From Platerodrilus igneus (Eukaryota; Arthropoda; Insecta; Coleoptera; Lycidae), in contig JARFIW010001188.1 of NCBI GenBank assembly GCA_036346225.1, forward strand, positions 1,178,001 to 1,242,000: a stretch of DNA of 64,000 nt. The letters are read 5' to 3'. Positions 9,950-20,180 of the stretch are shown here, one piece after another. A program made the position numbers and the translations under genes. Each line of letters begins with the position of its first letter. Position 1 is the first letter of the stretch. A model generated the notes under the pieces. It ran no database searches, had not been told where the DNA came from, and worked only from the letters and a program-made list of their open reading frames with translations.

Positions 9950-9957
9950 TATATAGG
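9950..9957 (+). promoter_or_regulatory. TATA-like box before the terminal gene of family C
   Basis: TATATAGG, 57 bases before ATG 10007; the spacing matches other Polinton promoters here. Confidence 0.45.
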
Positions 9958-10006
9958 AGAGATTTGCTTAGAACCCCATTCCCATCTGTGATTTGAAGCA
10001 GGAAGC

Positions 10007-10480
10007 ATGTGTTTCATAATTGATTTACAAGGATATCAATACAAAACTAGTGATTTCTATTGCAAGGAGATTGCCATTTTGGATGTAGCAAATAATGTAA
10101 TATGGCATGAGATACTGGACATGGCCGTGGAGTATAACACCCTAAGTGATGATTTCAAAAAGCAAGTTCGGTGGTTAAAGCAAAGAATCTATGGGCTCAG
10201 CTGGGATGAGCAGTCCACAAGTGGATATACAAATGTAGGCGATTTGCTGAAAGAAGTCATACCTCCCGATGCTACTGTCTATGTTAAAGGCGAACAGAAA
10301 AGACAGTTACTATCAAAATATTTATCAAACAACATTTTAAACATGGAAAGTGTATTCTCACTTCCAAGGCTCAAAGAATTAAGAAGATTCGGTGATAGGT
10401 ACAATCACTGTTTAAACCATTGTTTGAATAATTTAAGCTGTTCTAAAGAAAATGTATTGCTATTGAGGCCTTTTTGTTAA
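10007..10480 (+). CDS. Conserved terminal Polinton protein, possible RNase-H-fold exonuclease (family C, 157 aa)
   Basis: Homologous to the B protein at 37101-37526 (shared IDLQGY/IDIQGF, FYCKEIAILD/FVCKEIAVLD, a GLSWDE(Q/S)ST segment, a VYVKG/VFVKG strand). I do not know an assigned function. The pattern of an initial D-containing strand, a second strand ending in EIA(I/V)LD, and later a strand around VKG..K is compatible with the DEDD/Maelstrom RNase-H fold, but the second acidic residue of motif I is Q, so activity is doubtful. In B the gene faces inward from the terminus on the minus strand; here it is on + in line with the integrase. An AATAAA lies at about 10495. Confidence 0.6.
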   Translation: MCFIIDLQGYQYKTSDFYCKEIAILDVANNVIWHEILDMAVEYNTLSDDFKKQVRWLKQRIYGLSWDEQSTSGYTNVGDLLKEVIPPDATVYVKGEQKRQLLSKYLSNNILNMESVFSLPRLKELRRFGDRYNHCLNHCLNNLSCSKENVLLLRPFC

Positions 10481-10499
10481 TGTATTAAATTTTTAATAA

Positions 10500-11650
10500 A
10501 ATATTTTGTGAGAATTGTTTTTTATTTATTTTAGCTAAAAGCTTACTTTTAAAATTTGAAAAAATATATCTGTAAAACAGCGCATTACTTTGGAAAAATT
10601 AATGTTTTAAAATACAAATAAGAACCAATAACAGAATACATAATAATTGGTGTTTGCAAATAAATTCAGTTCTACTTTAATAATATTTTAATAATACTTA
10701 CCCTTAAACCTTCCTTCAAAACTTTTCACAAAAGAACTACACGAAACGACGGTTTAAAATTTCAACGGGCTTTACACAAATGCGTGCGAAACTAATAGAA
10801 TTTTTTCTAATTACACCGCGTTATATACGTTTTGAAAACCGTTAATTATACTACTAAATGACGTTTGTATTTTCCGTAAATACGTGCTGGTTACCTCGTG
10901 TTATTAATAATCTACAATATATCTATTTCAAATGTACGTCAATGAAACATATTCTCAACATAATTAATAGAAAGTCCAAGAAAAGAAATTATATACAGCT
11001 TTCACATGTTCGTTATGAATCTAGAATATTTGCTGAATTACAAATAATTACAAATGAATTAATGCTACATTGGAAGTTTCCGGAATTTGCATTATAATGC
11101 TTCTACAGCGTCACGTAAGGTAATTTAGGTAATTGATGTAGGATATCAATATGTAATAAGACCCATTTACTTTCACTCTAATATTATTTTATGATTATTA
11201 TTGAACAGTACTATATGTGGTTTATTACATTTTGATAATTCTGAAATTTAGGTAGTTAATGATGTCATACACAAAATTTCTAATTATTAGAATCTAAATC
11301 GGTACTATGAATTCACTAATTAACATGGTTGGTATCTAGCGAAGGTTGTAGAATCATTTTAAATTACGAATGCAATCTTCTTTTCATTACAGGAGAAATT
11401 CCATAGATTTCATACCAGCAAAATGCGCTTTCTTAATTATTAACCACGCGATGATTACGTAAAAGTTGACATTCCCATTTAGATATTTAAAACACATTAC
11501 ATTGGAATGATTAGTTATTAAACTGTAAAATGGATAAAATAAATTATTAAAATTTTGCGTGCTTATTTTTTTGTATTGGTTAAGGCATATGTCTTGGGTA
11601 GCGAAAAAGGTTTTAAAAATGGTGTTAAATATACGAGCAAAAATTTTAAA
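10500..11650. other. AT-rich stretch without recognisable genes
   Basis: Frames here are short and have no motifs I recognise. The right end of Polinton C should lie somewhere in this stretch, but I could not see a terminal inverted repeat related to A/B or an obvious target duplication. Confidence 0.4.
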
Positions 11651-12330
11651 GAGGTTTGAGAGCTTAAAGTATAACTTTGCAGGGCGTGGTCCGATTTCAA
11701 ATCTGTTTGCAGATTCGAATTCTGCGTAAAATTCTAAGCTAATTTAATGTATCGCATGTATAAAAAAATTTATAAGAACGCTCAAAAGTCGCTACAGGTA
11801 AGAAATCTTAAAATTGGGGTAACTCTCTGGAGGATGATGCTATCTGAAAAATTCCTAGAAATGTGGGTAGCTGAGAAAATTCTAATATTAATTGATACCA
11901 AACAAGATAGGTTTATCTCAAAAGATGCATTGGTTATACGAATAAAACTATTTGTTAGTTTTGCTTATAAAGCAAAGAACAAAATTTAGAGGTTTGAGAG
12001 CTTAAAGTGTAACTTCGCAAGGCGTGGTCCAATTTTAAATCTGTTTGCAGATTCGAATTCTGCGTAAAATTCTAAGCTAATTTAATGTATCGCATGTATA
12101 AAAAAATTTATAAGAACGCTCAAAAGTCGCTACAGGTAAGAAATCTTAAAATTGGGGTAGCTCCCTTGGGGGTGATGCTATCTGAAAAATTCCTAAAGAT
12201 TCGGGTAGCTGAGAAAATTCTAATATTAATTGATACCAAACAAGATAGGTTTATCTCGAAAGATGAAAAATGGTTAGTCGAAGAAAACTATTTGGTCCAG
12301 AATGTTAGCGGTAAAAAAAATCTTAAAAAT
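11651..12330. repeat. Two-copy tandem repeat of about 338 bp
   Basis: The unit begins GAGGTTTGAGAGCTTAAAGT at 11651 and again at 11989. It includes the shared block from GCGTGGTCC to CAAACAAGATAGGTTTATCTC. The copies differ by scattered substitutions. The two 80-98-codon frames here reflect the repeat rather than a gene. Further short repeats of TTTATCTCGAAAGAT follow to 12415. Confidence 0.75.
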
Positions 12331-12479
12331 AGGTTTATCTCGTGTGTGAAAATGCGGATGCTCATTTATCTCGAAAGATAAAAAATTTAAGATATATTTA
12401 TCTCGAAAGATGAAAAATGGTTAGTCGAAGAAAACTATTTGGTCCAGATGTGTGAGGAAATGCGGGATTCTGGAGGAAA

Positions 12480-12743
12480 TGTGGCGCCAGTATACTTGAT
12501 TTTACCCTACTCAAATGGTTTGCTATTACAATTAATAACAAAACCTAAAATTGGCCATAGGTGAATATTTGAACTTTAAAACAAAGGGAGGCCATCAACA
12601 TTAAAACTAATTTTTAAAATGTTGCCAGAAGGTTGATTTTTTGTAGAAATTTTTGTAGTGCAATAGATAATACCAGATGTACATATTCACCGTCACTTAT
12701 TTTCTTTAATTTAAACAATGTAGGTGTTTGTAACAAGGTTCTA
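12480..12743 (-). pseudogene. Transposase-like gene, 3' portion, separated by insertion of Polinton B
   Basis: Read on the minus strand from the target site, this continues the protein begun at 38335-38790: after LPLDSRT the frame goes directly on with LLQTP, KKISDGEY, and, after a stop at 12614-12616, with FNVDGLPLF and WPILGFVIN. These are hallmark peptides of a widespread family of transposon-encoded proteins in insects and cnidarians (N-terminal WA.....AL..LL.IL, then LP.D.RTLL.TP, then NVDGLPLF.SS....WPIL). Stop codons replace the K in the DGLPLFK position and one more residue, so the gene was decayed. Assigning it to the KDZ group of transposons is a guess. Confidence 0.72.
12738..12743. 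other. Target site duplication GTTCTA, left of Polinton B
   Basis: GTTCTA at 12738-12743, identical to 38329-38334. Six bases is the standard Polinton duplication length. Confidence 0.93.
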
Positions 12744-12756
12744 AGTAGGGAGGTAG

Positions 12757-12837
12757 GGCCGGTCCTAATTCAAAACGTGTTCAGACGTATTTTCCATATG
12801 TAAAATACACGTGCACCGTTTTGAATTAGGATCGGCT
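12757..12837. repeat. Terminal palindrome of Polinton B (left)
   Basis: Outer arms 12758-12777 and 12817-12836 are complementary, and an inner GTATTTT/AAAATAC pair flanks a centre at CCATATGT. It is less perfect than the palindrome in copy A because the middle of one arm (TTCAGAC versus ACGTGCAC) has changed. The same structure lies at 38236-38316. Confidence 0.78.
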
Positions 12838-13716
12838 CTATATAATTTCAATGTAAAATAGTTGTGAAAACATTTCAATGTAAAATAGTTGTGAAAACAT
12901 GAATTCTTATATACTTTCAATGTAAAATACTTGTGGGCACGTTTTGAATTAGGATCGGCTTTATATTACTTTCAATGAAACATATTTCAAAACACACGTA
13001 TGTTGAAAAATGTAAGTGCAGAGAAAAATGTGTAGCTGTTTTGAATTCGGTTTTCTAGCGAGAAGTTACACGTGCACCGTTTTGAATTAGGATCGGCGTT
13101 ATATACTTTTAATGTAAAATGTGAAAACATGAATTCTTATATACTTTCAAATGTAAAATACTTGTGGGCACGTTTTGAATTAGGATCGGCTTTATATTAC
13201 TTTCAAAGGAACATACATACTTCAAAACACACGTATGTTGAAAAATGTAAGTGCAGAGAAAATGTGTGTAGCTGTTTTGAATTCGGTTTTCTAGCGAGAA
13301 GTTACACGTGCACCGTTTTGAATTAGGATCGGCGTTATATACTTTTAATGTAAAATGTGAAAACATGAATTCTTATATACTTTCAAATGTAAAATACTTG
13401 TGGGCACGTTTTGAATTAGGATCGGCTTTATATTACTTTCAAAGGAACATACATACTTCAAAACACACGTATGTTGAAAAATGTAAGTGCAGAGAAAATG
13501 TGTGTAGATGTTTTGAATTTGGTTTTCTAGCGAGAAGTTATAAAGTATGACAGATGCAAAATATCGCATTCAAGTCAATTGTGTTTAATTAAAGTGGATT
13601 CTGATTTATGTTTAGAGGCTGCAAATACACATGGGCCGGTTTCAATTCAAAATGTGTTCACTCTTGTGATAGGTTGAAAAATGGGTTGGCAAAGTACGCA
13701 GATGGTGGTAATCTGC

Positions 13717-13725
13717 TATATAAGG
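13717..13725 (+). promoter_or_regulatory. TATA box inside the left terminal repeat
   Basis: TATATAAGG, 52 bases before the ATG of the 98-aa gene. As it lies within the inverted repeat, the same promoter faces inward at the other end (37587-37595 on the minus strand) and drives the terminal gene at 37101-37526. Confidence 0.65.
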
Positions 13726-13768
13726 AGATTGCTCCTAATATTAATTTAATTAGTCGAAGAAAAGCAAT

Positions 13769-14065
13769 ATGGAGTTTAATACTCTTAATAAAACCGCATA
13801 TCGCAAACCTTATGTAAATTCAAAAGATCTTGTAGTGAATAAGAGGTTTGAAGTTTTAAAAGTGGAAACAATCAAGACAAAATACGGAGAAAGAGTATTA
13901 GTGGAAACAGAAGAGTTCAAGAGTATATTGCCATTGAGATATTTTGAATACCTTCAAGCACATGGAGTGAAACAATTAAATGAAAGTATTGGCTCGAACA
14001 AACACGTATACATAACTAGTAAGGGATCGATCGGTCTAACTGTCAGCATAGAATTTTCAGAATAA
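13769..14065 (+). CDS. Small terminal Polinton protein (98 aa, OB-fold-like), copy B
   Basis: Intact, and nearly identical to copy A's protein (for example D2E, T9A, N93S). Beta-rich with a central VLVETEEFKSILPLRY stretch and a C-terminal SKGSIGLTV strand. It lies just inside the terminal repeat that carries its promoter. A single-strand DNA-binding or replication-accessory role is plausible from fold pattern and position, but unproven. In the A/B comparison this is one of the few frames kept fully open. Confidence 0.75.
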   Translation: MEFNTLNKTAYRKPYVNSKDLVVNKRFEVLKVETIKTKYGERVLVETEEFKSILPLRYFEYLQAHGVKQLNESIGSNKHVYITSKGSIGLTVSIEFSE

Positions 14066-14460
14066 TATGTCACTAATCTAAGAAATTAGTTTATTATTAT
14101 AATAATATACATCCTGTTCTTTACTGTTTAAATTATTATAACGATTGTATAAAGAATGATGTATTAAATTAAAGTGGGTTCTGATTTATGTGTGTTTTAC
14201 TTTGAGTTTACTACCTTGTTTAGAGAAAGTCTTGTTTCAAAAGAGAAACTTTTATAAAATACTTTTTTATTTTACAAATTGTTGAATATATTGATCTAAC
14301 TATTTATAAATGAAAAAGTATTTATTAACTCCCGTTCTTGAAGTATCTGCTGCTCCCTCGCTGCTTGTTAGAAAAAATTAAAAATTTGCATCGTTTTCTG
14401 AAAAAATTCAGCTCTAATCTATTCTAATGAACAAAACAGTATGTAAGCGAGTATAATTAT
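14066..14460. other. Spacer of copy B with the remnant of the cargo gene
   Basis: The stretch 14323-14372, read on the minus strand, matches the last about 45 bases of copy A's cargo gene, including its stop. The rest of the gene is missing: the sequence jumps to the equivalent of A's 2196. Both A breakpoints (2196-2200 and 2853-2857) read CTAAC, so a microhomology deletion of about 650 bp explains it. Confidence 0.72.
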
Positions 14461-15250
14461 ACCTCAGCAGAAATAATGAATTAGATTCATTGTCTGAAAA
14501 AGAAATTGCAATGAAGGCATATAATAAAAAACCTAAATTAGATTAATTTCGTTTTAGATTACCGCTGACATAATTTATATGCATATATAGGTAATTGTGT
14601 GTTAACGTGATTTATGCCGAATAAGAAATTTTTTAAAGGTACTGCTCAGCAGAAATAATGAATTACATTCATTGTCTGAAATAGAAATTGCAATGAAGGC
14701 GCATAATAAAACCTAAATTAGATTAATTTCGTTTTATATTACTGTTAGCATAATTTATTTTCCATAAAAATTAACAAAAATTGACTTTATATGCATATAT
14801 AGGTATATAGTAATTTGTGTGTGTATGTTTACCCGAATCATGCTAAATAAGAAATTCTTTTACCTCAGCAGAAATAATGAATTAGATTCATTGTCTGAAA
14901 AAGAAATTGCAATGAAGGCACATAATAAAAAAACCTAAATTAGATTAATTTCGTTTTAGATTACCGCTGACATAATTTATATGCATATATAGGTAATTGT
15001 GTGTTAACGTGATTTATGCCGAATAAGAAATTTTTTAAAGGTACTGCTCAGCAGAAATAATGAATTACATTCATTGTCTGAAATAGAAATTGCAATGAAG
15101 GCGCATAATGAAAACCTAAATTAGATTAATTTCGTTTTATATTACTGCTAGCATAATTTATTTTCCATAAAAAATTAACAAAAATTGACTTTATATGCAT
15201 ATATAGGTATATAGTAATTTGTGTGTATGTTTACGCGAATCATGCTGAAT
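14460..15250. repeat. Spaced repeat array of copy B
   Basis: Four copies of the AATGAAT-nnn-ATTCATT hairpin unit at about 14471, 14653, 14874 and 15056 (spacings 182, 221, 182), each followed by AAATTGCAATGAAGGC and an ACCTAAATTAGATTAATTTCGTTTT block. Larger tandem units of about 400 bp (14462-14860, 14865-15260) are evident. Inverse of the array at 1300-2125. Confidence 0.75.
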
Positions 15251-15842
15251 AAGAAAAATTCTTTAGTTCTATCAACGTACTGGAAAATGTTTTTCTTAAT
15301 ATCGGGTTTTTAAAAAACCATGAGTGCATGTAAATTATTATATTTTTCTTTAGATTAATTTCGTTTAAAATAATGCAATGCAAATGATCCTTAACTAGTA
15401 ATATATATAGAATAAGTTTTAGATTACCGCTGAAACAATTTATATGCATATATAGGTAATTTGTGTGTTTATACGATTTATGTTGAATAAGAAATTCTTT
15501 AAAGGCACTGTTATATGATAAAACTGCAGAATGTTTTTTAATACTGGGTTTTTTAAAAACCATGAGTGCGTGTAAATTATTAAACAAAGACGGTTTAATC
15601 TGAGACATTTTTTCAAATTTGCTTTGTTTTTTATTAAAATATTTCATATGTAACCATAAAAAATAGCGCTGTAATGATAGTGTATTTTCTGTACACACAT
15701 CATAAATCAAAGGTCGTATAAAACATTTTTATTACTATACTGCAAACAATAAATTTTTTGTAGTAAACGCAGCTGAATGAAAAATGATGTTGTATGCTAA
15801 TTCTTTTTACAGTTGTTTTGCTTACGTCAGATGATATTTTTG
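15250..15842. other. AT-rich leader region before the polymerase gene
   Basis: Contains two copies of a GGGTTTTTTAAAAACCATGAG segment (about 15305 and 15547) and repeats from the array. No gene is supported; a 156-codon frame on the minus strand is low complexity and follows the repeats. Confidence 0.4.
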
Positions 15843-15850
15843 TATAAATA
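15843..15850 (+). promoter_or_regulatory. TATA box of the polymerase gene
   Basis: TATAAATA, 57 bases before ATG 15900, conserved in copy A at about 409-417 (minus strand). Confidence 0.55.
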
Positions 15851-15899
15851 GTAAATAGAGCTATACGTATAAAGTAGTGTATTTGATTTGTATATAATC

Positions 15900-18800
15900 A
15901 TGAATTCTGAAACCGTGTCCGAGATTAGTAGCGCTATTTTGAGATTAACTGTAAAATGCGTGAATCTAATCAGAACAGTCGATGAAATAACGAAACAAAT
16001 TTTAATTATAAAATCAAATATTAGTATATTGAAGCTTGCTATTAAAAATAAGGTATACGAAGGCAATCGACAAGAAAATCCTAGTAGGCTGGAATCTAAT
16101 TTGGCACATCTTAAAAGCTACTTTGTACGATTGAGGCACTTGAAACGCTCTTTGGAATATCGAGGTAAAGGTGTTGATGCAACGTTTTCTAGAGGTCATA
16201 CTCGAAAAAATTTGATTTGGCATGATGTACAATCATGTTTTGGAAGTCGAATAATTACGGGACCAATTTAAGTTATAGAGATCCTCTAGTGTTCTTAGAC
16301 AAGGCGTTCGCTAGCTTTAAACGCAAGATTGTTGCTTGCTTAAAAAAGTCAATGTTGAAGGTTAATGTAATATTTGCCGCTAACTTTGTTAAGCCTACAA
16401 TAGATTTGAAAACGTTTCCTACTGCAAATCGTCACATCGATATAAATACCAATCTCAAGCTGTGGTATAAAGAGAACGTATTGAACAAGATTTCGAAGCG
16501 ATTAGAAGAATTTTGCGAGAAGGATTCTGGTTGGGCAATCCAAGAAGTTTTACACTTGAAGGTAAATATAAACAATCATGATCCACTTAAAGGAGGGTGT
16601 TCAACGTTTATAGTGGTTCCGGACTTTATAAAAAAAAAAGCTGTGGTAAATGTAATAAATAACGACCAACATTGCATTCTTTGGAGCTTGGTTTCCGTTT
16701 TATATCCTGCTAAACAAAATAGTCAGAGAATATCTAGCTATCCACATTTTGATTCAGTATTACGCTACAATTCAATTCAGTTTCCAATCGCATTAAAAGA
16801 CATAAAAAAAATTGAGAAGCTTAACAATCTCGCAATTAACCTATATTGTATAGAAAATACTAAAATACTACCATTTTGTTTAAGTGAAAATTTTAAAAAA
16901 ATTGAACCTATTAACTGTTAGTTTTAAATAATGATTCCTTACAATATTCTCGTCCGACAAATGCTAATGAGAATCACTTTCATTTTACGTGGATTAAGGA
17001 TATGTCAAAATTATTTGCAAAACAGTTGTCTTCCCAACACCATAGAAAATTTTGTTGTTATAGATGTTTAAATAATTTTAGTACAGCAGCATTACTTAAG
17101 CGTCATTCGAATTATTGCGAAAAACAGAATACTTGCTCAATAAGATTACCCGAAGAATCCGAAAAGTATCTAACATTTAAACATTTCCAGTATCAATAAA
17201 AAGTATCATTTGTAGTTTATGCAGATTTCGAATGTATATTAGAACCATGCAATGAGTCGGAGGTAATACTAAACACAGTCTCTTACCAAAGGCATATACC
17301 CTTTAGTGTAGCGTACTATTTGAAATGCTCGTATGATAATAAATATTCCAAATTTCAATTGTATCGCGGAAAGGATTGCATAGAATGGTTTGTTGCTCAA
17401 TTGAAACTGATTTCAGAAACGACTAATAAAATTTTCTGTAACCCAAAACCCATGAATCCTTTAACAGAAGAACAAAAGTCAGCATTTAAATTTGCCCTTC
17501 ACTGTCACATTTGCAATAAACCTTTTAGTATAGATGATATTAGAGTTCGCGATCACTGCCACTTAACAGGTGAATTTCGAGGAGCGGCTCATCAAGATTG
17601 CAACATCAATTATCATAATTTTTATATGATACCGGTAGTTTTTCATAACTTATCAGGCTATGATTCGCATTTTATTATTAAAAAAATCGCGTTAGGGTTT
17701 TCAGGTTCGTTAAAAATTTTACCAATAAATAAGGAAAAATACATATCTTTTACAAAATATGTAAAAGGTACGAAAGTTAGTTTTAGATTTATCGATTCAT
17801 TCAGGTTTATGGCATCTAGCATCGAAAAATTAGCTTCCTACTTAGATGATAATAAAAAATCCATCACCAGGGAAAATTGTAACACCGATAATGAGTTTCA
17901 GTCACTGACGCGTAAAGGCATATTTCCCTATGATTACATTAACTCTTGGTATAGGCTCAATGAAACCGATTTACCCTGTAAAACAGCATTCTTTAATCGT
18001 TTGCGCAATGACGAAATCTCAGATGAAGACTACAATCATGCTAAACACGTTTGGCAATCATTTAATATGAAACACTAGGGGACTATTCAGACCTATATTT
18101 AAAAACAGATGTACTGCTCTTGACTGATATATTTAAAAACTTTAGAAAAACTTGTATGTTCACGTATAAGTTAGATCCGCTTCACTACTTTACGGCTCCT
18201 GGTTTAGCTCTAGATGCAATGTCAAAAACGAAGAACGTTAAACTCGATTTGCTTAATGATATTGAAAAAATAATGTTTTTAGAACGGGGAATTCGTGGCG
18301 GTGTTTCTCAATGTTCGAATAGATATGCTAAAGCAAATAACAAATATATGAATGCAGATTATGATCCAAATTTCGATTCTAAATATTTAATGTATTTTGA
18401 TGTTAATAATTTATATGGGGCTGCAATGTCTGAATATCTTCCATATGGAGAATTTGAATTTTTAGATTGTACCAGTCCAGATATAGTACGTTTAGACATA
18501 CTTAATATTCCCGATGATTCTGATGTAGGATATATTTTTGAATGCGATTTACACTACCCAGTATCTTTACATGAAATTCACAGTGACTTACCTTTGGCGC
18601 CTAAACATATGATACCACCATTACCTTCTAATAAATCAAACTTAAAGAAATTACTTACAACTTTATATCCAAAACTCAACTATATTATTCACTACAAGAA
18701 TTTAAAATGTATTTAAGCTACGGTTTAGAACTGAAAAGATTCATAAGGTTCTTCGGTTTAAACAAGCCCTTTGGTTAAAAGAATACATTGATTTGAATAC

Positions 18801-19637
18801 GAAATTAAGACAACAGTCAAAAAACAGTTTCGATATATGCTTTTATAAAAATATGATAAATTCGGTTTATGGAAAGATGATGGAACACGTACGGAAAAGG
18901 AAAGATGTGAAATTAGTGACCGAATGGGAAGGACGGTTTGGAGCTCGTAGTTACATAGCGAAGCCTAATTTTCATAGTTGCACTGTGTTAGACAAAGATC
19001 TTGTCTTAATAGAAATGAATAAATTAGAGGTGTATTTAAACAAACCCATTTATGCAGGTTTCTCTATTCTAGATATTTCGAAAACCTATTTATATGAATT
19101 TCACTATAGTTATATAAAATCGCAATTTGCTAACAAAGCAAAGCTTCTATACACAGATACAGGTAGTTTGATATACGAGTTTAGCGTTGAAGATATTTAC
19201 TCTTATATCAAACAAGATATTCATAGATTTGATACTTCCGATTACGACCCCAATAATAAATATCATATCCCATTATCAAATAAAAGGTTCCTGGTCTTAT
19301 GAAAGATGAAAACAATGGTGATATCATGCTAGAGTTTGTAGGGCTTAGATCTAAAATGTACACTTACAGAGTTCAGGATAGGGTAATAAAAAAGTCAAAG
19401 GAATCTTCTTCAGCAAGTATTAAGCAAATTTCTTTTGATGATTGTAAGAATGCTTTGTTTTATAAACAGACTGTACAGAAACAGCAATGTTTAATTAGAT
19501 CAGTCAAACATGATGTGTTTACTATAAAACAAAACAAAATTGTTCTTAATCCAAGTGTTGATAAAAGAATTCTTAGTACCTCAACCACTGATACTAAACC
19601 TTGGGGGTATAACTATACACTCAGAAATGACTTGTAA
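15900..19637 (+). pseudogene. Protein-primed family B DNA polymerase (pPolB), multiply broken
   Basis: Replicative polymerase of the element. Pieces in order: N-terminus 15900-16271; 16235-16921; C2H2-like knuckle and exonuclease motif I (VVYADFECI) near 17215; a Cys/His cluster (CHIC..PF..., DHCHLTGEFRG) at 17500-17585; exo II HNLSGYDSHF; exo [16 protein letters not shown] near 18095; Pol [13 protein letters not shown] near 18400; Pol [10 protein letters not shown] near 18855; Pol C near 19150. Breaks: frame changes near 16250, 16930, 18070, 18715 and 19290, and a TAA at 17197-17199. In Pol C the second catalytic Asp is Gly (YTDTGS), while the duplicate at 21111 keeps YTDTDS. Confidence 0.9.
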
Positions 19638-20180
19638 AGCTTCAACCACTGACTCAAATAAAGAATGCAATTTATTTTATCCCGATTAACATATAATATT
19701 TTTTAGTTATAAAAACTTCAGTGTTATGTTTATACCTGCAACAAGTACACAATTTTTTTTTGATGTGTCTAAAATACAATACCTTTCAATCTGTCCAAGT
19801 TGAACTATATTAGTATAAATGTATTGTAGAGAAAAATAGTAGTAACCGTTCTGTTAAAAAAAAAACAGTTGTTTGTTAATAACGTACCAGTTAGTTTATT
19901 TGAGAAATGTATAACAAAACTTTTATTTAAATTGCTTGTAAATATTAGCGGTTCTACTGACACAGTTTGGCAATGTTCATGACTGTTTACTAAATCACTT
20001 AATAATTCCAACATGTAAAAAATATTTAAGCAAAAATTATTATTATAACCCATTAACAATCAAACATTTGATATTGTAAAAACATGTAAAATAATAATAA
20101 ATAGACTGTGATTGCTAAATGATTTATTGTTTTTGTTTTTCATAATTTGTAAAGGTACAGTAATAAAGTAATTATAATAT
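19638..20180. other. 3' spacer between convergent pol and capsid genes (unit 1)
   Basis: AT-rich with several AATAAA motifs on both strands, suitable as shared polyadenylation region. The minus-strand 84-codon frame is not conserved in unit 2. Nothing else seen; the same spacer recurs at 21735-22198. Confidence 0.45.

Larger units (their letters stand above)
4179..10500 (+). mobile_element. Polinton/Maverick of a second family (C), left part cut by A
   Basis: A run of + strand genes with Polinton capsid, packaging and integration functions, all clearly diverged from the A/B family. The left boundary is where copy A inserted; the start of the penton gene is missing here and should lie left of A, outside the window. 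No polymerase or protease is visible in this piece. No terminal inverted repeat could be found between 10500 and 12480, so the right end is only approximate. Confidence 0.75.
12744..13759. repeat. Left terminal inverted repeat of Polinton B
   Basis: About 1.0 kb, versus about 0.78 kb on the right; the difference is a 236-bp tandem duplication (13064-13299 and 13300-13535). The word CGTTTTGAATTAGGATCGGC starts at 12817, 12940, 13078, 13171, 13314 and 13407, with an inverted variant at 12758-12777. The inner boundary is near AATTAGTCGAAG (13750-13761). Confidence 0.9.

Noticed and set aside
12085..12381. Genes encoding similar 80-98-residue proteins at 11747 and 12085
   Set aside because: The similarity comes from the 338-bp tandem DNA repeat; the frames diverge after the repeat and have no motif.
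13072..13550. Frames of 74-85 codons in the terminal repeat
   Set aside because: They run over the iterated 20-bp word on both strands and repeat with the 236-bp duplication; terminal repeat, not coding.
16014..16232. Minus-strand frames over the polymerase start
   Set aside because: Shadows of the conserved polymerase N-terminus on the other strand.
19805..20059. A minus-strand gene between polymerase and capsid
   Set aside because: Not preserved in the second duplication unit, where indels break it; it is a 3' spacer.
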